In this document: positions 25,069-36,255 of the stretch, in pieces | How the letters are laid out: each line of letters starts with the position of its first letter | How positions within the stretch are numbered: the first letter of the stretch is position 1 | Source of the DNA: Verpa conica | Taxonomy: Eukaryota; Ascomycota; Pezizomycetes; Pezizales; Morchellaceae | Length of the DNA: 64,000 nt | Reading direction: 5' to 3' | Assembly: GCA_033030425.1 (NCBI GenBank) | Contig: JAUFSD010000011.1 | Location: forward strand, 868,001-932,000 | Position numbers and translations under genes: made by a program | The notes under the pieces: generated by a model | Told to the model about the DNA's origin: nothing | The model's input: only the letters and a program-made list of their open reading frames with translations | Databases searched by the model: none

Positions 25069-26639
25069 ATGCGTCTCTTCGACCCTAATTTCTTCCGGAA
25101 AACAGTTCCATTAGCTGGCGCAGATATCGGGTTGGTTATGAGGCAGGCGAAAGTTAAGCGGCAGTTGGTGAGGGATGTATTAGACGCGCCGCGAATTGAT
25201 CCGTGGGTGACGACTAAGATTTATGGGAAGCATCAGAAGCTGTTGCTATTGAAGCCGGGGATCGTATTCAATGGTATGTCGAAGAAAAAGAAATCAAGAG
25301 ATTTATAGCTAACTTAATGGGGTTCTCCGTAGATCCTAAGACATTTTCGCCAAAGATGTCTGATTTTCTCGAAAACAAGTGGATGAGCTTACACCCTTAT
25401 AATCTGGAGTTGGCGTATGATTATTGGACATTTGGTGGGTGCGAAAGCCACATTCAAAGATGTAATTTCGGACAAGAGGTTGTTCCTGACAATTGAATAG
25501 ATGAGATTCTCGGAGCAGTTCTTCCTGAAGAACTTGGTACTCCTGAACGCGGCTATGAGAAACTGGGCCACGTAGGGAATATGATTATCGAGAAGAAGTT
25601 CCTCCCATACAAAGACATAATTGCCAGGGTTCTCCTCGATAAAACCCCCCAGATCAAAACTGTTGTGATGAAGCATCATGGTGGTGAAGTGAGCGGGGAT
25701 CCGTCAACAATACCGCCGATGGAGTTCATAGCTGGGGAAGAAAACACAAATGTTACGATGGCTGCGTCAAAAATGACGTTTAAGTTCGACTTCAAAAAGT
25801 GCTATTGGGACTCTCAAATGGAGTTTCCGAACCGAACACTATCTCGACAATTCAATAAAGCGGAGACGGTGGTAGATGTTGCTGCAGGGGTTGGGCATTT
25901 TTCTGTGCCTGTTGCAAAAAAGAAGATTTGGGTTTTCGCAAACGACCCAAATAAAGACAACTATGAAGCCATGAAAGAAAATATCTCTTTTAACAAGGTG
26001 GGTTATTATTTTATCCCTCTCACTATTTGGGTTGCTACTAATACTACTTCTTGAGCGCCTTAGGCCAAGGATTTCTGCCATCCTTTTAACCTCTCTCCCC
26101 GGGAATTCATTCCGTTCATCATCAACAAGATCGCTGCCATGTCCGAAGATGAGGTAGTCAACACAGTTCTAATTCCCTGCCCCCACTTTGTCCAGCCCCA
26201 CAAAGGGCCACCCTCTCCGGCAAAGAACAAACTCAGTCCCTTACCCCATCACTTCGTCATTAACTCGCGCGCCGGTGGAATCTCCCTCTTGAGTGCTTTC
26301 AGAGGCGCGTATAACAATGTTAATCTTACAGATACCCAACTTCCATGGATCCATCTTTATATTCGTCAGCAGTATAGACAACCTGAGAATGCTTTGGGTG
26401 ATGTGGCTCATTTAATATATGAACAGTTGAAATATCCAATCCGGAAGACGGATATAAAGTTGGAACTTGTATTGAAGACGAAACCGATTTGTGTAATGAG
26501 GGCGACGTTTCGGTTGCCAAGGGCGGTGGCGATTTCGGAGAAAGAGAAGAAGAGAAGGCTGAAGGCTGGAGCACTGGAGAGGAAGACCAAGAAGAAGAGT
26601 TCGAAGGGGCCAGGTCAATTAAAGGAATGTAGTCCATGA
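25069..26639 (+). CDS. TRM5: Trm5-like tRNA (guanine-N1) methyltransferase, diverged
   Basis: Exons 25069-25273, 25333-25434, 25501-25997 and 26064-26639 give 459 residues. The order matches Trm5: N-terminal RAMRLFDPNFFRKTVPL, DEILGAVLPEEL, LGHVGNMIIEKKFLPYK, FDFKKCYWDSQ, SAM-binding-type VDVAAGVGHFSVPVAKKK, then FANDPNKDNY and C-terminal ATFRLPRAV. Trm5 makes m1G37 next to the anticodon and needs S-adenosylmethionine. Two motifs look wrong from what I recall of the family. The usual NDLNP is NDPNK, and the usual MNLPA stretch near the active site reads INSRAGG (about residue 332). Introns and frame are intact, so this is not an obvious pseudogene but may be an inactive or repurposed paralogue. 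The true start may lie further upstream: the frame stays open through FLPPVNR back to a possible acceptor at 25,036. Two donors are GTGGGT. The C-terminus ends in a Lys-rich tail. Confidence 0.75.
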
Positions 26640-27293
26640 GACAACCTGTTTCTCAGGTATATCAATATCATATGCTATACTCACCACTCTATTAATGAAG
26701 ACTTGTTTATGAACATTGTTACCTCTCCGTCTGAGCTTAGTATTTGTCGATAAACCGAGTGATAGTTGAAGACTCATGCACTAGCCTTTTATATAGAAGT
26801 TTGTGGGACTGATTAATGGCCCTGAGTATAAAAGTCTCATCTCTTAAATGCTAAATACATATAGTGCTGTAAAGAATCTTTCTGTTCTGCTGGGTCAAAT
26901 TATTGCTCATCTCGTGATACAGTCACGTGATGCGGCTTAAATAGCCTTGGCGCTAAAAACATTAATTGAACGTCGCACATCACAGGAACGACAGCATAGC
27001 CGGATTGTTTCCCTCCCAAGGAAAGGACGTTCGACGTGGATTTTACCCCCTCCTCCTCTCCTGAAGTTTTGTTCTTTGCTCTGGGGGACTTGAACGCACT
27101 GGTGGCTCACTGGCCGGTGGCGGCTTTTGCGATTTGTTTCGGTTTTCGGCCGGCTGGGGGAGGACGCAGGTTTTGGCCTACTATTCTTCTCGATTCAGGG
27201 GCGATCGTACCCTACTGTGCCTCGGCATAAATTAATATTCGACTCTTTTGAAGTCTCTGCGCCACGCTGGCGTGGTAATTAGGTGTTTGTGGT
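26640..27293. other. intergenic promoter region
   Basis: No coding signal; the short frame at 27036-27230 looks like chance. It contains a TCACGTGA palindrome and should hold the promoter of the zinc-knuckle gene. Confidence 0.55.
26923..26930. promoter_or_regulatory. TCACGTGA E-box palindrome
   Basis: A perfect 8-base E-box about 365 bases upstream of the ATG at 27294. Binding by a bHLH factor is inferred. Confidence 0.35.
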
Positions 27294-29512
27294 ATGGCCG
27301 AACGCTCTGGTAGTAGAGGGTCTGGGTGGAGGAAGAGAGAGGCTCCCGTGAATTATGACAACCGTATGTTCTCCAAAGCAGGTCCGGAAACCCACCGCTC
27401 ACCTATATGGAAATGCTGACTGTAAAACGAGGCTCCACAGGGCGAGTACCGGAGGATAACTGGCAACAAGACTACATTATACCCTTATGTTCGGTCAGCG
27501 CAAAAACCAGGTTATCACCTCCGATGACGTACTGGGAGAAGAGTTCAGATACCGGAGTACCTAGAGGGGGTGTGGATTCACGACAAAACAGTGTATGGAG
27601 GAATGTTAAATTCACCTTGAACCTCCGCACCACAAAGGTCAATCACTTCCGGTTCCTCAATCTTCACTGCGAGCCTCTGCCACCACTTGGGTACCCACCG
27701 GACCATATGAGTCTCTCCTTATCTCTTGAGCCAGGCCGCGAAGAGATAATGCTCACCCGATATGGGAAAGCCCACGGTGGAAACTCGGTGGATCTCCGTT
27801 TATTCTCAGCAGGACGTTGCCAAAAGTATACCAGTAATTCCCGTGCTGGGTCCAGCTATAGATGGACTGCAATTTTGAACAATCTTCAAGATGCGTTACA
27901 TCAAGCGGATGGTATTATGGACTTGAGATTACTGCTGGAGAAAGAGGATGATATGGAGATGCTACAGTCGTTTTTGGAGGCTGCGGCACTTGACAACAGG
28001 GCTGCGAGCAGCAGTAGGCGAAATTTCGATATGCCGGCCCCTCATGAGACAAAGTTTATGCGTTTAGATCAGGGACCTGATACTCAGCCTATTCAGTCTG
28101 TCATCCCAAAACACCGTCCAACAATTATAGAGAATAGGCCTCTGCGCCCTCAGACGAATCCAAATCTTGATCCCCGAATCTATGATCCTTTCCCAGGAAT
28201 TCCCGTCAAACTTGCAAGGCCTGGATCACACGAGGCTACCGAAAATCGTTCAAGCCGCATAAATGACATGGGCTTGTCCTCAGAATCGCCCGCCGGGACA
28301 TCGCAGATGTTGGCGGCGATGGAATTATCCGACGGAGGTGTAGCTGAGGAAAGTACAGTTGGAGCAAGTCTCGGTGATCATGGTGACGAGGATACGGTAC
28401 CAACACCGAGTTCATCGGAGGAGTGGTCATTTCTTCAAAAAAAGTCGGGGGGAGCGACTATTTCATCCTCATCCTCATCCTCAGCTTTGTCATTATCGGT
28501 AGAAATACCACTTGTTACTCCCTCAAGAGGAAGGAAACCAGTGATGGTCTCGTCTTCACCCTCAAACACATCACCGTCTTCGCCTTCCCCATCGCCATCG
28601 CCAGCGCCGGCACCTTCTCCCCCTAGGCGGAGAGGTCCAGTTGTGGTAAAATCCGAATCGGAATCTTCTGATGTTGAGGTCATTAGAACAAGGAAGGCCA
28701 TTAGTAGTAAGGGCAAGAAGAAGAAAAAGCGATCGAAATCTATTCAACTCGAGAGTGGAGAGGAGAAGAAAGAGGTGAAAGTGAAGAGGAAGAAGAAAAA
28801 AAGGAAACAGAAAGAGGTCATGGAATCTGTTGATGAGGCTCCCGCTCAGATTAAAGAGGAGGATGACGAAGAGATGGTAGATGAAGTAGAGGAGGAACTT
28901 GTTAACTCGGATATTGAGCGCCTGAGAAGGAGACAGGAAAGGAAGAAACGACGCAAAGCCAAAGAACTTAGCAATGAGAAAGATGTTGACAATGATGGTG
29001 ATGTCGATATGCAAGCTCATGACAACGGAATTTCAAAGAAGAGAACGAAAAGGAAGAAACAAAAGGGCATGGATTCGGGGTTAGATTTGGAACCATCCGT
29101 TTCAGATATAGGGCCAAAGAAGAAGAAAAAGAGCAAAAGAACGAAAGAAACGGAACAATCACCCCAATCAGAATCAGGAGAACCTCCTCTACCCCCCACA
29201 AAGTCTTCTAAACGCAAAAGAGGTGATTTGTTTGCCTCTAATGCTGAAGATAACGAAAGCCTTGGCGAGGATGGAGGGGATACTACTTCTTTAAAGAAGC
29301 GTCTTCTCGAAATAAATCTAGCTAAATATGAGCTACACGTAGAGGAGAGAGAACTGAAAGCGAAACTGCTTAGAACTCAATTTAATGCACGGAAACAGAA
29401 ACCTGATGACGGTCGTCGCTTTTCAAACTTCACCTGTTCTGCTTGTGGCGAGTATGGGCATAGGAAGGATTCTCGGGTATGTGAGATGCATCCTAGTCGG
29501 GCTGAGCGGTGA
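27294..29512 (+). CDS. large Lys-rich nuclear-type protein with C-terminal zinc knuckle
   Basis: The first exon, 27294-27363 (MAERSGSRGSGWRKREAPV), joins across a 77-base intron to 27441-29512, giving 713 residues. The start and splice were chosen because the donor is GTATGT, the phases match and the short upstream frame reads naturally. Residues about 25-215 look folded and are unknown to me (SVWRNVKFTLNLRTTKVNHF; WTAILNNLQDALHQADG). The middle has Ser runs, a (SP)n tract and long acidic and KKKKK-type basic blocks typical of intrinsically disordered nuclear proteins. The end carries a predicted helix (LLEINLAKYELHVEERELK) and a zinc knuckle, CSACGEYGHRKDSRVC (C-x2-C-x4-H-x6-C), which in other families binds RNA or protein. 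No homologue recognised; chromatin or RNA binding is a guess. Confidence 0.7.
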
Positions 29513-30521
29513 GGCGGAGGAGGAATTGAACCAAATGTAAGTGGTCAGTGCAATATTAGGCACTTGATAGAAGGTGCGATTCCTTGTGTGCTCGATGGGG
29601 GCATTAGGGTACGCTCAAGGATTTCCGACATGGGGACTATTTTTTGTAACGAGATACTCACCTATTCCCCTTTGCCCCGTTTCACTATTATAGTTACTAC
29701 ATATAATCAGACATGAGCGCAGGGTTGAGTGGAGGTGAGGTACCATGTAACATAGGGAATATAATTATAAATCGGAAATAGAGTATATGGCTTACTGGTA
29801 GAGTGTCATGAGTAAAAAGGACAAGAAACTTCAAGATGAGCATCAGAGTGTACTATATAGTACCCACGGGACCCATTGAACCAATTGTCTACCAAATCTC
29901 TAATAATGAGGATAAGTAGTTTCTCCTGTCTCACTTCAAGATTCGAGGTTCCTTTGCCACATCTCATTAGTTGCTATAAGGCTTTTTGGCCGACAAGGAA
30001 CCTGCATGGTAAGTAATTAAAATACGTAAGCTTCAACTTTGGGATTGAGGGGTAGTGGGATCAATCTCACATGGTAATAATAGGAGCAATTTTGTAAAAA
30101 CATTATGAGTAAGTAGCCAAAGTTTAGTTGTCATGGTATATGATAAAGCAGATCCGGTGTCTCATGGTAGAGTAAATTTTTCACGATTTGGTGCTTATTA
30201 AGCATCTGGTAGAAATCTGTACTAGTTCGTGGAAACGGATGAGTGACGTAAGACTGGGTTAATCATAATGAAAAGATTAGTGAAAACTTATGTAGACTTG
30301 AGCTATATAATTTGACGTAATCGGTGTTTTGTTGTACTTTGTCTTTGGAGATATTACTCAACGTTGGTCTGATGGGGCAGCGTCTATAGCCAGATTGGAA
30401 AAACTTACTGAGGGGAAGCACGTAGGGTATCATGGTAATATTTTTCATCATTCGGTATATCTCTGTCATCACCTCACTGTTTCCAATAATAAAATAGGAT
30501 AAATTATAGTCTCCGTAAGAT

Positions 30522-30532
30522 ACCCTAACCCT
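30522..30532 (-). promoter_or_regulatory. interstitial telomere-like motif
   Basis: ACCCTAACCCT on the plus strand. It is about 340 bases from the next such motif, the closest pair in the window. Confidence 0.35.
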
Positions 30533-30858
30533 GATGATCTGGCCAAGGATTTTACAATTAGATTGTTCTGATCACGTGTCTGTGACCAGTGCTGGTTACA
30601 CACTTAAGTGGTATCTCGTTAAAAGAACCACCCTCGGGTCGCTCGCCTTGGAGAAAACTTCCGGTGCGGGGTATCCAAGTATAAATAACTAGCTTTCTCA
30701 GCACCTTTTAGAGAACCGTTCAAGCAATGCATTCGACTCTCCATCTACCCGCATACTTCAGCAGGTTATGATCCCGGCTAGCATATAAATACTTCAGGGT
30801 CCTAACTCCTAGGCGAGCTTTACCTTCAGGGATTAAACTCGGGGGTGTGGCTCTTTTC

Positions 30859-30870
30859 GGGGTTAGGGTC
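30859..30870 (+). promoter_or_regulatory. interstitial telomere-like motif
   Basis: GGGGTTAGGGTC. It pairs with the opposite-strand motif at 30522. Confidence 0.35.
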
Positions 30871-31211
30871 CTGTGGGCGCTTTCCGGGCTCATAACCTTT
30901 TGAGTAGTGCGATTAGGTAGAGAGCCCGATGTACTCTTTGTATCTTTGTTTATAATTTGGACTATGTTTGCTTAATATTTGCTTTTCCGTTGTGGATTTT
31001 GTATTAGTTGGTTAAAGGGATAACACAATAATTAAGATTTTCTTGGGGGATAAAAATACAGAGGTGCTTGGATCAATGGTTTTCTTTGCCTCTGAATTTG
31101 CTTTGATGGGTGGGATTTATTGAGTAATATTTCTTAGGCTATGTGAAAATATAGTGGGGTATAAATAGCGCAGTTTTCGTCTCTATACGCATGTTCATGT
31201 ACAGTTCAGTA

Positions 31212-31664
31212 GCACGGGTGACCGGACAAACCTCAAAACCACGCCAAAAAGGGCTAAAATTCTAAATGCTTCCCCAATGCAATTATGAATTAAATTGTAT
31301 GGTATTAAAAATAATAATAATTAATGATGTATGAAATATTATTATACAGTCTTATGTCAAATATAATAACCCTATTGTTTGTAGGAGAGGCCTTTGTGGG
31401 GGTGAGTTTAGAAAAATTGCCAAGACCGTAAATTTGTATGAGGTCTTGGCAGATTTCAGTAAGAATCCTAAGTTGCCCTACTTCAATACAGTATATCTGC
31501 CCATATATAGGCAGTATTTTGTTCTGCTTTTCTGGATGGGGTATTGAGCAATGTATTAAGTAGCTCGCATGTTATTGTAAAGGTTGGGTAATAATTGAGT
31601 ACTGGGTAATTTTGTGAAATGTGCTAATTTTGGTGTGTTTTGCCCTTTGTCCGGTCACCCGCGC
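31212..31664. mobile_element. TA-flanked MITE (453 bp)
   Basis: Terminal inverted repeats of about 40 bases with a near-perfect outer part: GCACGGGTGACCGGACAAA on the left against GCGCGGGTGACCGGACAAA for the right end reversed. TA borders both ends (31210-31211 and 31665-31666). The interior is AT-rich, has no open frame and contains a strong hairpin (TTGCCAAGACC..GGTCTTGGCAG, about 31,419-31,453). It fits a non-autonomous Tc1/mariner-type element; no transposase is in the window. Confidence 0.75.
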
Positions 31665-31942
31665 TACCGAACTATACTATTTTAGGGATCTGCATTTGAG
31701 TGATACATGGTGACCTAGCTTATCCATCATAGAAAACAGTTCTTCAATTAAAAATAGGCTATGAATAGAGCGGTAAATAAAATGTATAATCAACTGAAAC
31801 GCTCTTTCACGATATAGAACTTAATACTTTAACACTGTTGGCCTTCCATATAGAAATTTGATTTTATTAATTACAAGACCTCATTTTGGTACTGCATTAT
31901 CAGATAAGCCAATTAATTCATATTCTAAAACCACCCGTGAGA

Positions 31943-33544
31943 TTATAGACGGCTGAACAAATGACATAGTAGATAGAAAGCATAGGTGCCCGTTCCGGCG
32001 TCAAGAAAGTCCCTAACTGACACCCCCCAAAATCCGAACAAGTACACCAAGGGAAATTGTATAAGGGAAATAAACAAAGCAGCGAAGAGGAATTTCTGGA
32101 GTTTTGCTGGAGTTGACCTGGAATAATTTGTGGAGACGGCGTCCTTCTCTTTCCTCATGTAGTTTTGACAGGCTCGGCATCTGCAATGATTCCTTAGGTT
32201 ATTTGCATAACCAGCAATTTGTTCGACAATGGAGTCCATAGTCTCGATGAATTTCGTTACTTGGGGGAACTGTTGATTTATGGCTCGGAAGATTGCAAAA
32301 ACATCCTCAGGCGTATCCAGCTCCATGCCGTCGAAAGGACTCTGGTATATAGCCTTGCGGGTGGTATTTTCGTAGTTTTGTAGTTTGAATGTGCTGTGTA
32401 CGAGCGTGTTTACCGGAGCCGGATTCTTAAAGATCATGTCTTTGAGGGAATTATCAAACTCAAAACCACCAAACTCCCCAAAAGAAAGTTCCGGAGATGA
32501 GTACCCAAAGGCATAAGTCTGTGCCTGCTGGTCGGAAACAACTCGAGAAATCGTGAAAGGGTCTCGATGATTATACCGGCGTTTCGGGTAGTCTTCGGGG
32601 GCGTAGTCAGGGCCCTTCTTATGACTTTCTGTACTATGTTTGTGCTTAAGTTTGCCTAGGGACATCTTAGGAGTGTAGAAGCTTCCACTATTAGCGGCTG
32701 TGGGGTGATTTTGAGTGGATTTTTTCTGGGGGGAGGTTAGAATGTTGGTGGAGAGCTTGTTATAAACAGGTGTTTTGGGTAGAACAAAAATATCATTGCC
32801 CATTGGAATCTCCTGGCAAACTTGCTCTTCCGCGGTGAAGATGTAGCATTTGAGGTTTGTTCCAACTGTTTCCGTATTGGAAAATGCAGAACCTTTTAGG
32901 ATAAATCCAAGGTCATTAGGTTCTTGGTAGGTAGCTGGGAGGATTGCTAATTCGTCTTTCCTTTCATCTTGAATGTTTGCATCTTCAATAACATCGAGAA
33001 GGATCATATTACCGGAGCTAGTATCCACGCCCCTAGTAATGATCTCAGAATCTATATGCTCTGGACCGCTACTAACTATCAATCCTTCGCTAAAGTGTGG
33101 CTCTTCCAGGACCATATTGAAATCGAACTTCTTCTGGTACGTAGCTGTTGATATTTGTTTGCTGGTATCTTGGAGGGATTGAATGTCATATGGGTCGGGG
33201 TACCCGCCTGAAGTTTGTAGGACTTGCTCTTCAATAGTTGTATCAAGGTTATCAGAATATTCAAAGGATGAATGGTGTTCTACTGATGGGGGTGCGTAGA
33301 ATTTATCTGTAAAGAGAGTTTTTAAACACATTCCGTTGGTGCCGGAGGTAGAGGTGCTGCTCCTATGGTGTGAGCCGGGAACCGTAAGTTTTTTACTGGG
33401 TTCCGAACGGCTGTGGATTTTGGGAGGGAATTCGAGCTCTGCCGGGCCCTGGAGGTGTTTGATGTAACCTGGGCAAAGAATGGATGATGCATTGGTGCAA
33501 AGATGATCAAAAGGTGGATCAGAGGAGGGGTTATAGCTGGTCAT
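31943..33544 (-). CDS. orphan protein with C-terminal membrane segments
   Basis: The frame is open from 33856, but that part is low-complexity (IHPSIHPF from a TGGA repeat) and looks like leader. I take ATG 33544 (MTSYNPSSDPPFDHLC), which gives 533 residues without introns. Most of the protein is polar and probably disordered. Near the end come a helical stretch (IFRAINQQFPQVTKFIETMD), a small Cys cluster (HCRCRACQNYM), a hydrophobic helix (FLFAALFISLIQFPLVYLFG) and a second short hydrophobic segment at the C-terminus (YAFYLLCHLF). This suggests a tail-anchored or hairpin membrane protein with a large cytosolic or nuclear part. No family recognised. The same-strand orphan at 34814-35872 shares a loosely similar helix, which might mean common origin. 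Confidence 0.6.
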   Translation of the reverse strand: MTSYNPSSDPPFDHLCTNASSILCPGYIKHLQGPAELEFPPKIHSRSEPSKKLTVPGSHHRSSTSTSGTNGMCLKTLFTDKFYAPPSVEHHSSFEYSDNLDTTIEEQVLQTSGGYPDPYDIQSLQDTSKQISTATYQKKFDFNMVLEEPHFSEGLIVSSGPEHIDSEIITRGVDTSSGNMILLDVIEDANIQDERKDELAILPATYQEPNDLGFILKGSAFSNTETVGTNLKCYIFTAEEQVCQEIPMGNDIFVLPKTPVYNKLSTNILTSPQKKSTQNHPTAANSGSFYTPKMSLGKLKHKHSTESHKKGPDYAPEDYPKRRYNHRDPFTISRVVSDQQAQTYAFGYSSPELSFGEFGGFEFDNSLKDMIFKNPAPVNTLVHSTFKLQNYENTTRKAIYQSPFDGMELDTPEDVFAIFRAINQQFPQVTKFIETMDSIVEQIAGYANNLRNHCRCRACQNYMRKEKDAVSTNYSRSTPAKLQKFLFAALFISLIQFPLVYLFGFWGVSVRDFLDAGTGTYAFYLLCHLFSRL

Positions 33545-33661
33545 GACGAAATATGTTGATTTCAAAAGGACATAGAATTGGGGAAAGTTTGATGAAAATG
33601 ATGGAGCGGTGGAGATCAGATGTAGGGTTGATGGTTGTTGATTATGATGAGGATTAAGAGG

Positions 33662-33716
33662 AGATGGATAGATGGATGGGTAGATGAATGGGTGGATGGA
33701 TGGGTGGATGGATGGA
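33662..33716. repeat. TGGA-type tetranucleotide microsatellite
   Basis: Imperfect repeats of GATG/GGAT units in the presumed 5' leader of the minus-strand gene that starts at 33544. In frame they read as a His-Pro-Ser/Ile repeat, which makes the longer upstream frame suspicious. Confidence 0.7.
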
Positions 33717-34813
33717 GTAGATGGGATGGCAGAAGATGAAAGGGGATTTTTCCCTGATAGGGAGCTGTAGAGGTAGTGGGATCTTTGGAGTCTTACTGCA
33801 CTGGAAGAGGCGGGACTGGCAACTCTTGGCACCGCTGAAACTTTCCCGGTCACCAAGTTTTACTTATTGCTCGAGATGCATGAATTTCCCAGGTTTATTG
33901 TCATTTATATTGCGAGGTATTTAAAAGGAATATTTTTTGTAGGTCCTAGCTAGGGCACTACCAGTATAAGTAATTATTTTAGGGAAGATCTTTCGTGGCT
34001 CCATTGCCAAAAGGGAATTCGATACAACTCCTTAAATCAAGTGGTGAATGTTTTCACTGCCTGGGAAAGAAGTACATAGGGTATATCTAGGACTGGTAGA
34101 AGCGGGCTAGAATTGTAATTGTAATTTATATAGGTTTCGTTATCGAGGTTTAAGGACACATGAATGTACCCGTTTCACGGTGGAGCGCTCTAATGGATTT
34201 GTGCTCAACTAAAACAGAGAAGGATCTCAAGGTCTATCAACGACTTAGAATAATGCATAGGTCTGTTCGTTTTCACTTTCGGGACTCTATGCTAAGCATG
34301 ATGGTATCATCTAATCTTTGGTGAAGCACTAGAGAGATTGGGCACGAATCGGAATATCGAGTGATATTCTGTGATTCTAGCCTAAATGACCTTAGACATC
34401 ATAGTATGTGGTTGAATAAGAGGTTCTTAGGTAAATCTACTTACATATTAACTTATGAGATAGGGATTTTATGCATAGAGGTTTATAACCTCAGGTTTCA
34501 TCTCTATCTGCCTTTCCCCTTTCCTCGAGGCAAGGCAAAAAAGCCCCGCCATATGGATAAATGAATGAATACTACCGCTGGGATTAGAGAAAGCTGTACT
34601 GGTTCTGTCGTGCCTTTCGTTTAGGCGAAAAAAAAAAGGTCCTGGGATTAATTTAGGATGTTGTAAACCCCATTCCCGGTCCCTTATTTTTTCTACTGTA
34701 TGCAACCTCTACCCTACTCTCTTCTCCACATAGTGTAGAAAATTAAATACATATATGTAGGAGAAAAGACATAAACACACATGCTCTGATATATCTAGTC
34801 AGCTAAATTTTGA
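33717..34813. other. intergenic region between two minus-strand genes
   Basis: No gene supported. It holds the promoter and leader of the gene at 33544 and the 3' region of the gene at 35872. An 18-base sequence at 34358-34375 recurs at 46167-46184. Confidence 0.5.
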
Positions 34814-35872
34814 TCAAGCACCCTCCCCACCTTCGTCTGATACTTCATCACTTTCTAGATCAGCACAAAACTCTGGATATCTCATGTTATCTATCTTCTC
34901 CCACAAAAGGAAGTGGTCCTCCTGTAGATCTGGCCCAAGGTTGTTAGGAGAGCCTTGTGATAACCCCTCATCATCATTTGTGGAGTTATGTATCAACAAA
35001 AGGCCTGTATTCTCTTTAGAGAGAGGTTTTGTGGAGGTAATAGGGGCATATAGTATCCTACAAGAGAGAGCCCTTGAGCGGTTACGACTTAGTGGTGTGG
35101 TTTTTGCCGGGGATCTCAGAGTGGAGCTTATAGGTATTCCGCTTTTCAATGTTGGGATCACAGCGCCACATTCGTAATCAGACTCTCCAATGATTGCAAT
35201 CTCAGTTGTCTTTGTATTACCGTTAGCCGTGAAGAGCTGTAGATGGTTCAGTAAATTTGTGCTAAAAAAGATTGACCGGCCGGAGATGTAGCTTTCGTCA
35301 ATGTATTGAAGATCAAGTTCCGCTAACATGTCTTCCGAGGAACTGGAGACTCCTATCGTACTTGGAGGGTGCTCGGATTGGCCAAGAGAGCACTGGATGT
35401 TTAGCTGTAGATAGTTGTCATGTTTAATCTTAGCTAAAAAGCCAGTTGCAGATGGTAATGTCGATTGATTGGCACTAGTGATAAGATATTCCACGGTTGT
35501 TAGTAAATGTAAGTTTGCTGTTTTGACCATATTTGTGACAGTGTTGACTATCTTTGGGTAGAGTTCATTAAGTCTCGTTAAGTCAAGGTATGGGTATTGG
35601 ACGGAATCAAGTGCTAGGTCTACGGACTTTTGAGCAATAGGAGATTTAGGAGCCTTGTATTCGTAAGAACTATTATCCTCATGAAAGGACTCCCATATAT
35701 CAAAATATCCAGTAGAAGTGTATGCGTTGGGCACTGGGCGAAATATATCGACGAAATAATCGTAGAATTTCATAACTGTATTTCTGTTAGTAAATCGATA
35801 GAAATAGCGAGGAATTTGTAAAAGAAGCTCACTAATTGGTAAGACTCTTGAATTCAACATTGTAAACTCCAT
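34814..35872 (-). CDS. orphan protein, 352 residues
   Basis: A single open frame from ATG 35872 (a second ATG four codons later is also possible) to an acidic C-terminus (DLESDEVSDEGGEGA). The N-terminal part looks helical and folded (MKFYDYFVDIFRPVPNA; LNELYPKIVNTVTNMVKTAN). The C-terminal third is polar with SP/TP sites. No domain recognised. It may be distantly related to the gene at 31943-33544, which lies on the same strand and has a similar helix plus a polar region. A telomere-like motif lies 372 bases upstream. Confidence 0.6.
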   Translation of the reverse strand: MEFTMLNSRVLPISELLLQIPRYFYRFTNRNTVMKFYDYFVDIFRPVPNAYTSTGYFDIWESFHEDNSSYEYKAPKSPIAQKSVDLALDSVQYPYLDLTRLNELYPKIVNTVTNMVKTANLHLLTTVEYLITSANQSTLPSATGFLAKIKHDNYLQLNIQCSLGQSEHPPSTIGVSSSSEDMLAELDLQYIDESYISGRSIFFSTNLLNHLQLFTANGNTKTTEIAIIGESDYECGAVIPTLKSGIPISSTLRSPAKTTPLSRNRSRALSCRILYAPITSTKPLSKENTGLLLIHNSTNDDEGLSQGSPNNLGPDLQEDHFLLWEKIDNMRYPEFCADLESDEVSDEGGEGA

Positions 35873-36243
35873 TCAATTCGATTAAGGAAGAATTAGAGGA
35901 TTAAGTGTCGCGATGGAGTCTCGGCTCTCTAGGTGTCTTTGGGTGTCGTCTCATTCCTACACCCACTAGTATCGCTTGCTACACATTGTAGGGTATGGAG
36001 TAGTGCAAATTGAAGTCGTTTTTGAGTCTCTGAGGGATGTATGAGGCGCTCAGAGCGTTTCAGGGGGCTCTTAAATCATGCTTTGGTGCACCATCTAATG
36101 CCCGAAGGTACGGATGGATAGAAAAGCAGTACATTTCGTCTGGATATATCACAGGAAGTGAATGATCTAGCAGATTCTAGGCATCTATGAAGAAAGAGCT
36201 TCTAAGGTATCTCAGTGATCTGGGGTTTTCTACTTAGTCTTTA

Positions 36244-36255
36244 AGGGTTAGGGTT
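36244..36255 (+). promoter_or_regulatory. interstitial telomere-like motif
   Basis: AGGGTTAGGGTT in the divergent intergenic region, 372 bases upstream of the minus-strand gene starting at 35872. Confidence 0.4.

Larger units (their letters stand above)
29513..31209. other. spacer without supported genes
   Basis: AT-rich intergenic DNA. Two telomere-like motifs lie at 30522-30532 and 30859-30870. The short heptamer CATGGTA recurs several times between 30,000 and 30,440. No gene supported. Confidence 0.5.

Noticed and set aside
28435..29020. Antisense frames within the zinc-knuckle gene
   Set aside because: Phe/Leu-rich shadows of the Lys/Glu-rich sense strand.
33545..33856. N-terminal extension of the minus-strand 533-residue protein
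   Set aside because: The extension is low-complexity (His-Pro-Ser-Ile) coded by a TGGA microsatellite and has no clear ATG context advantage; the ATG at 33544 is preferred.
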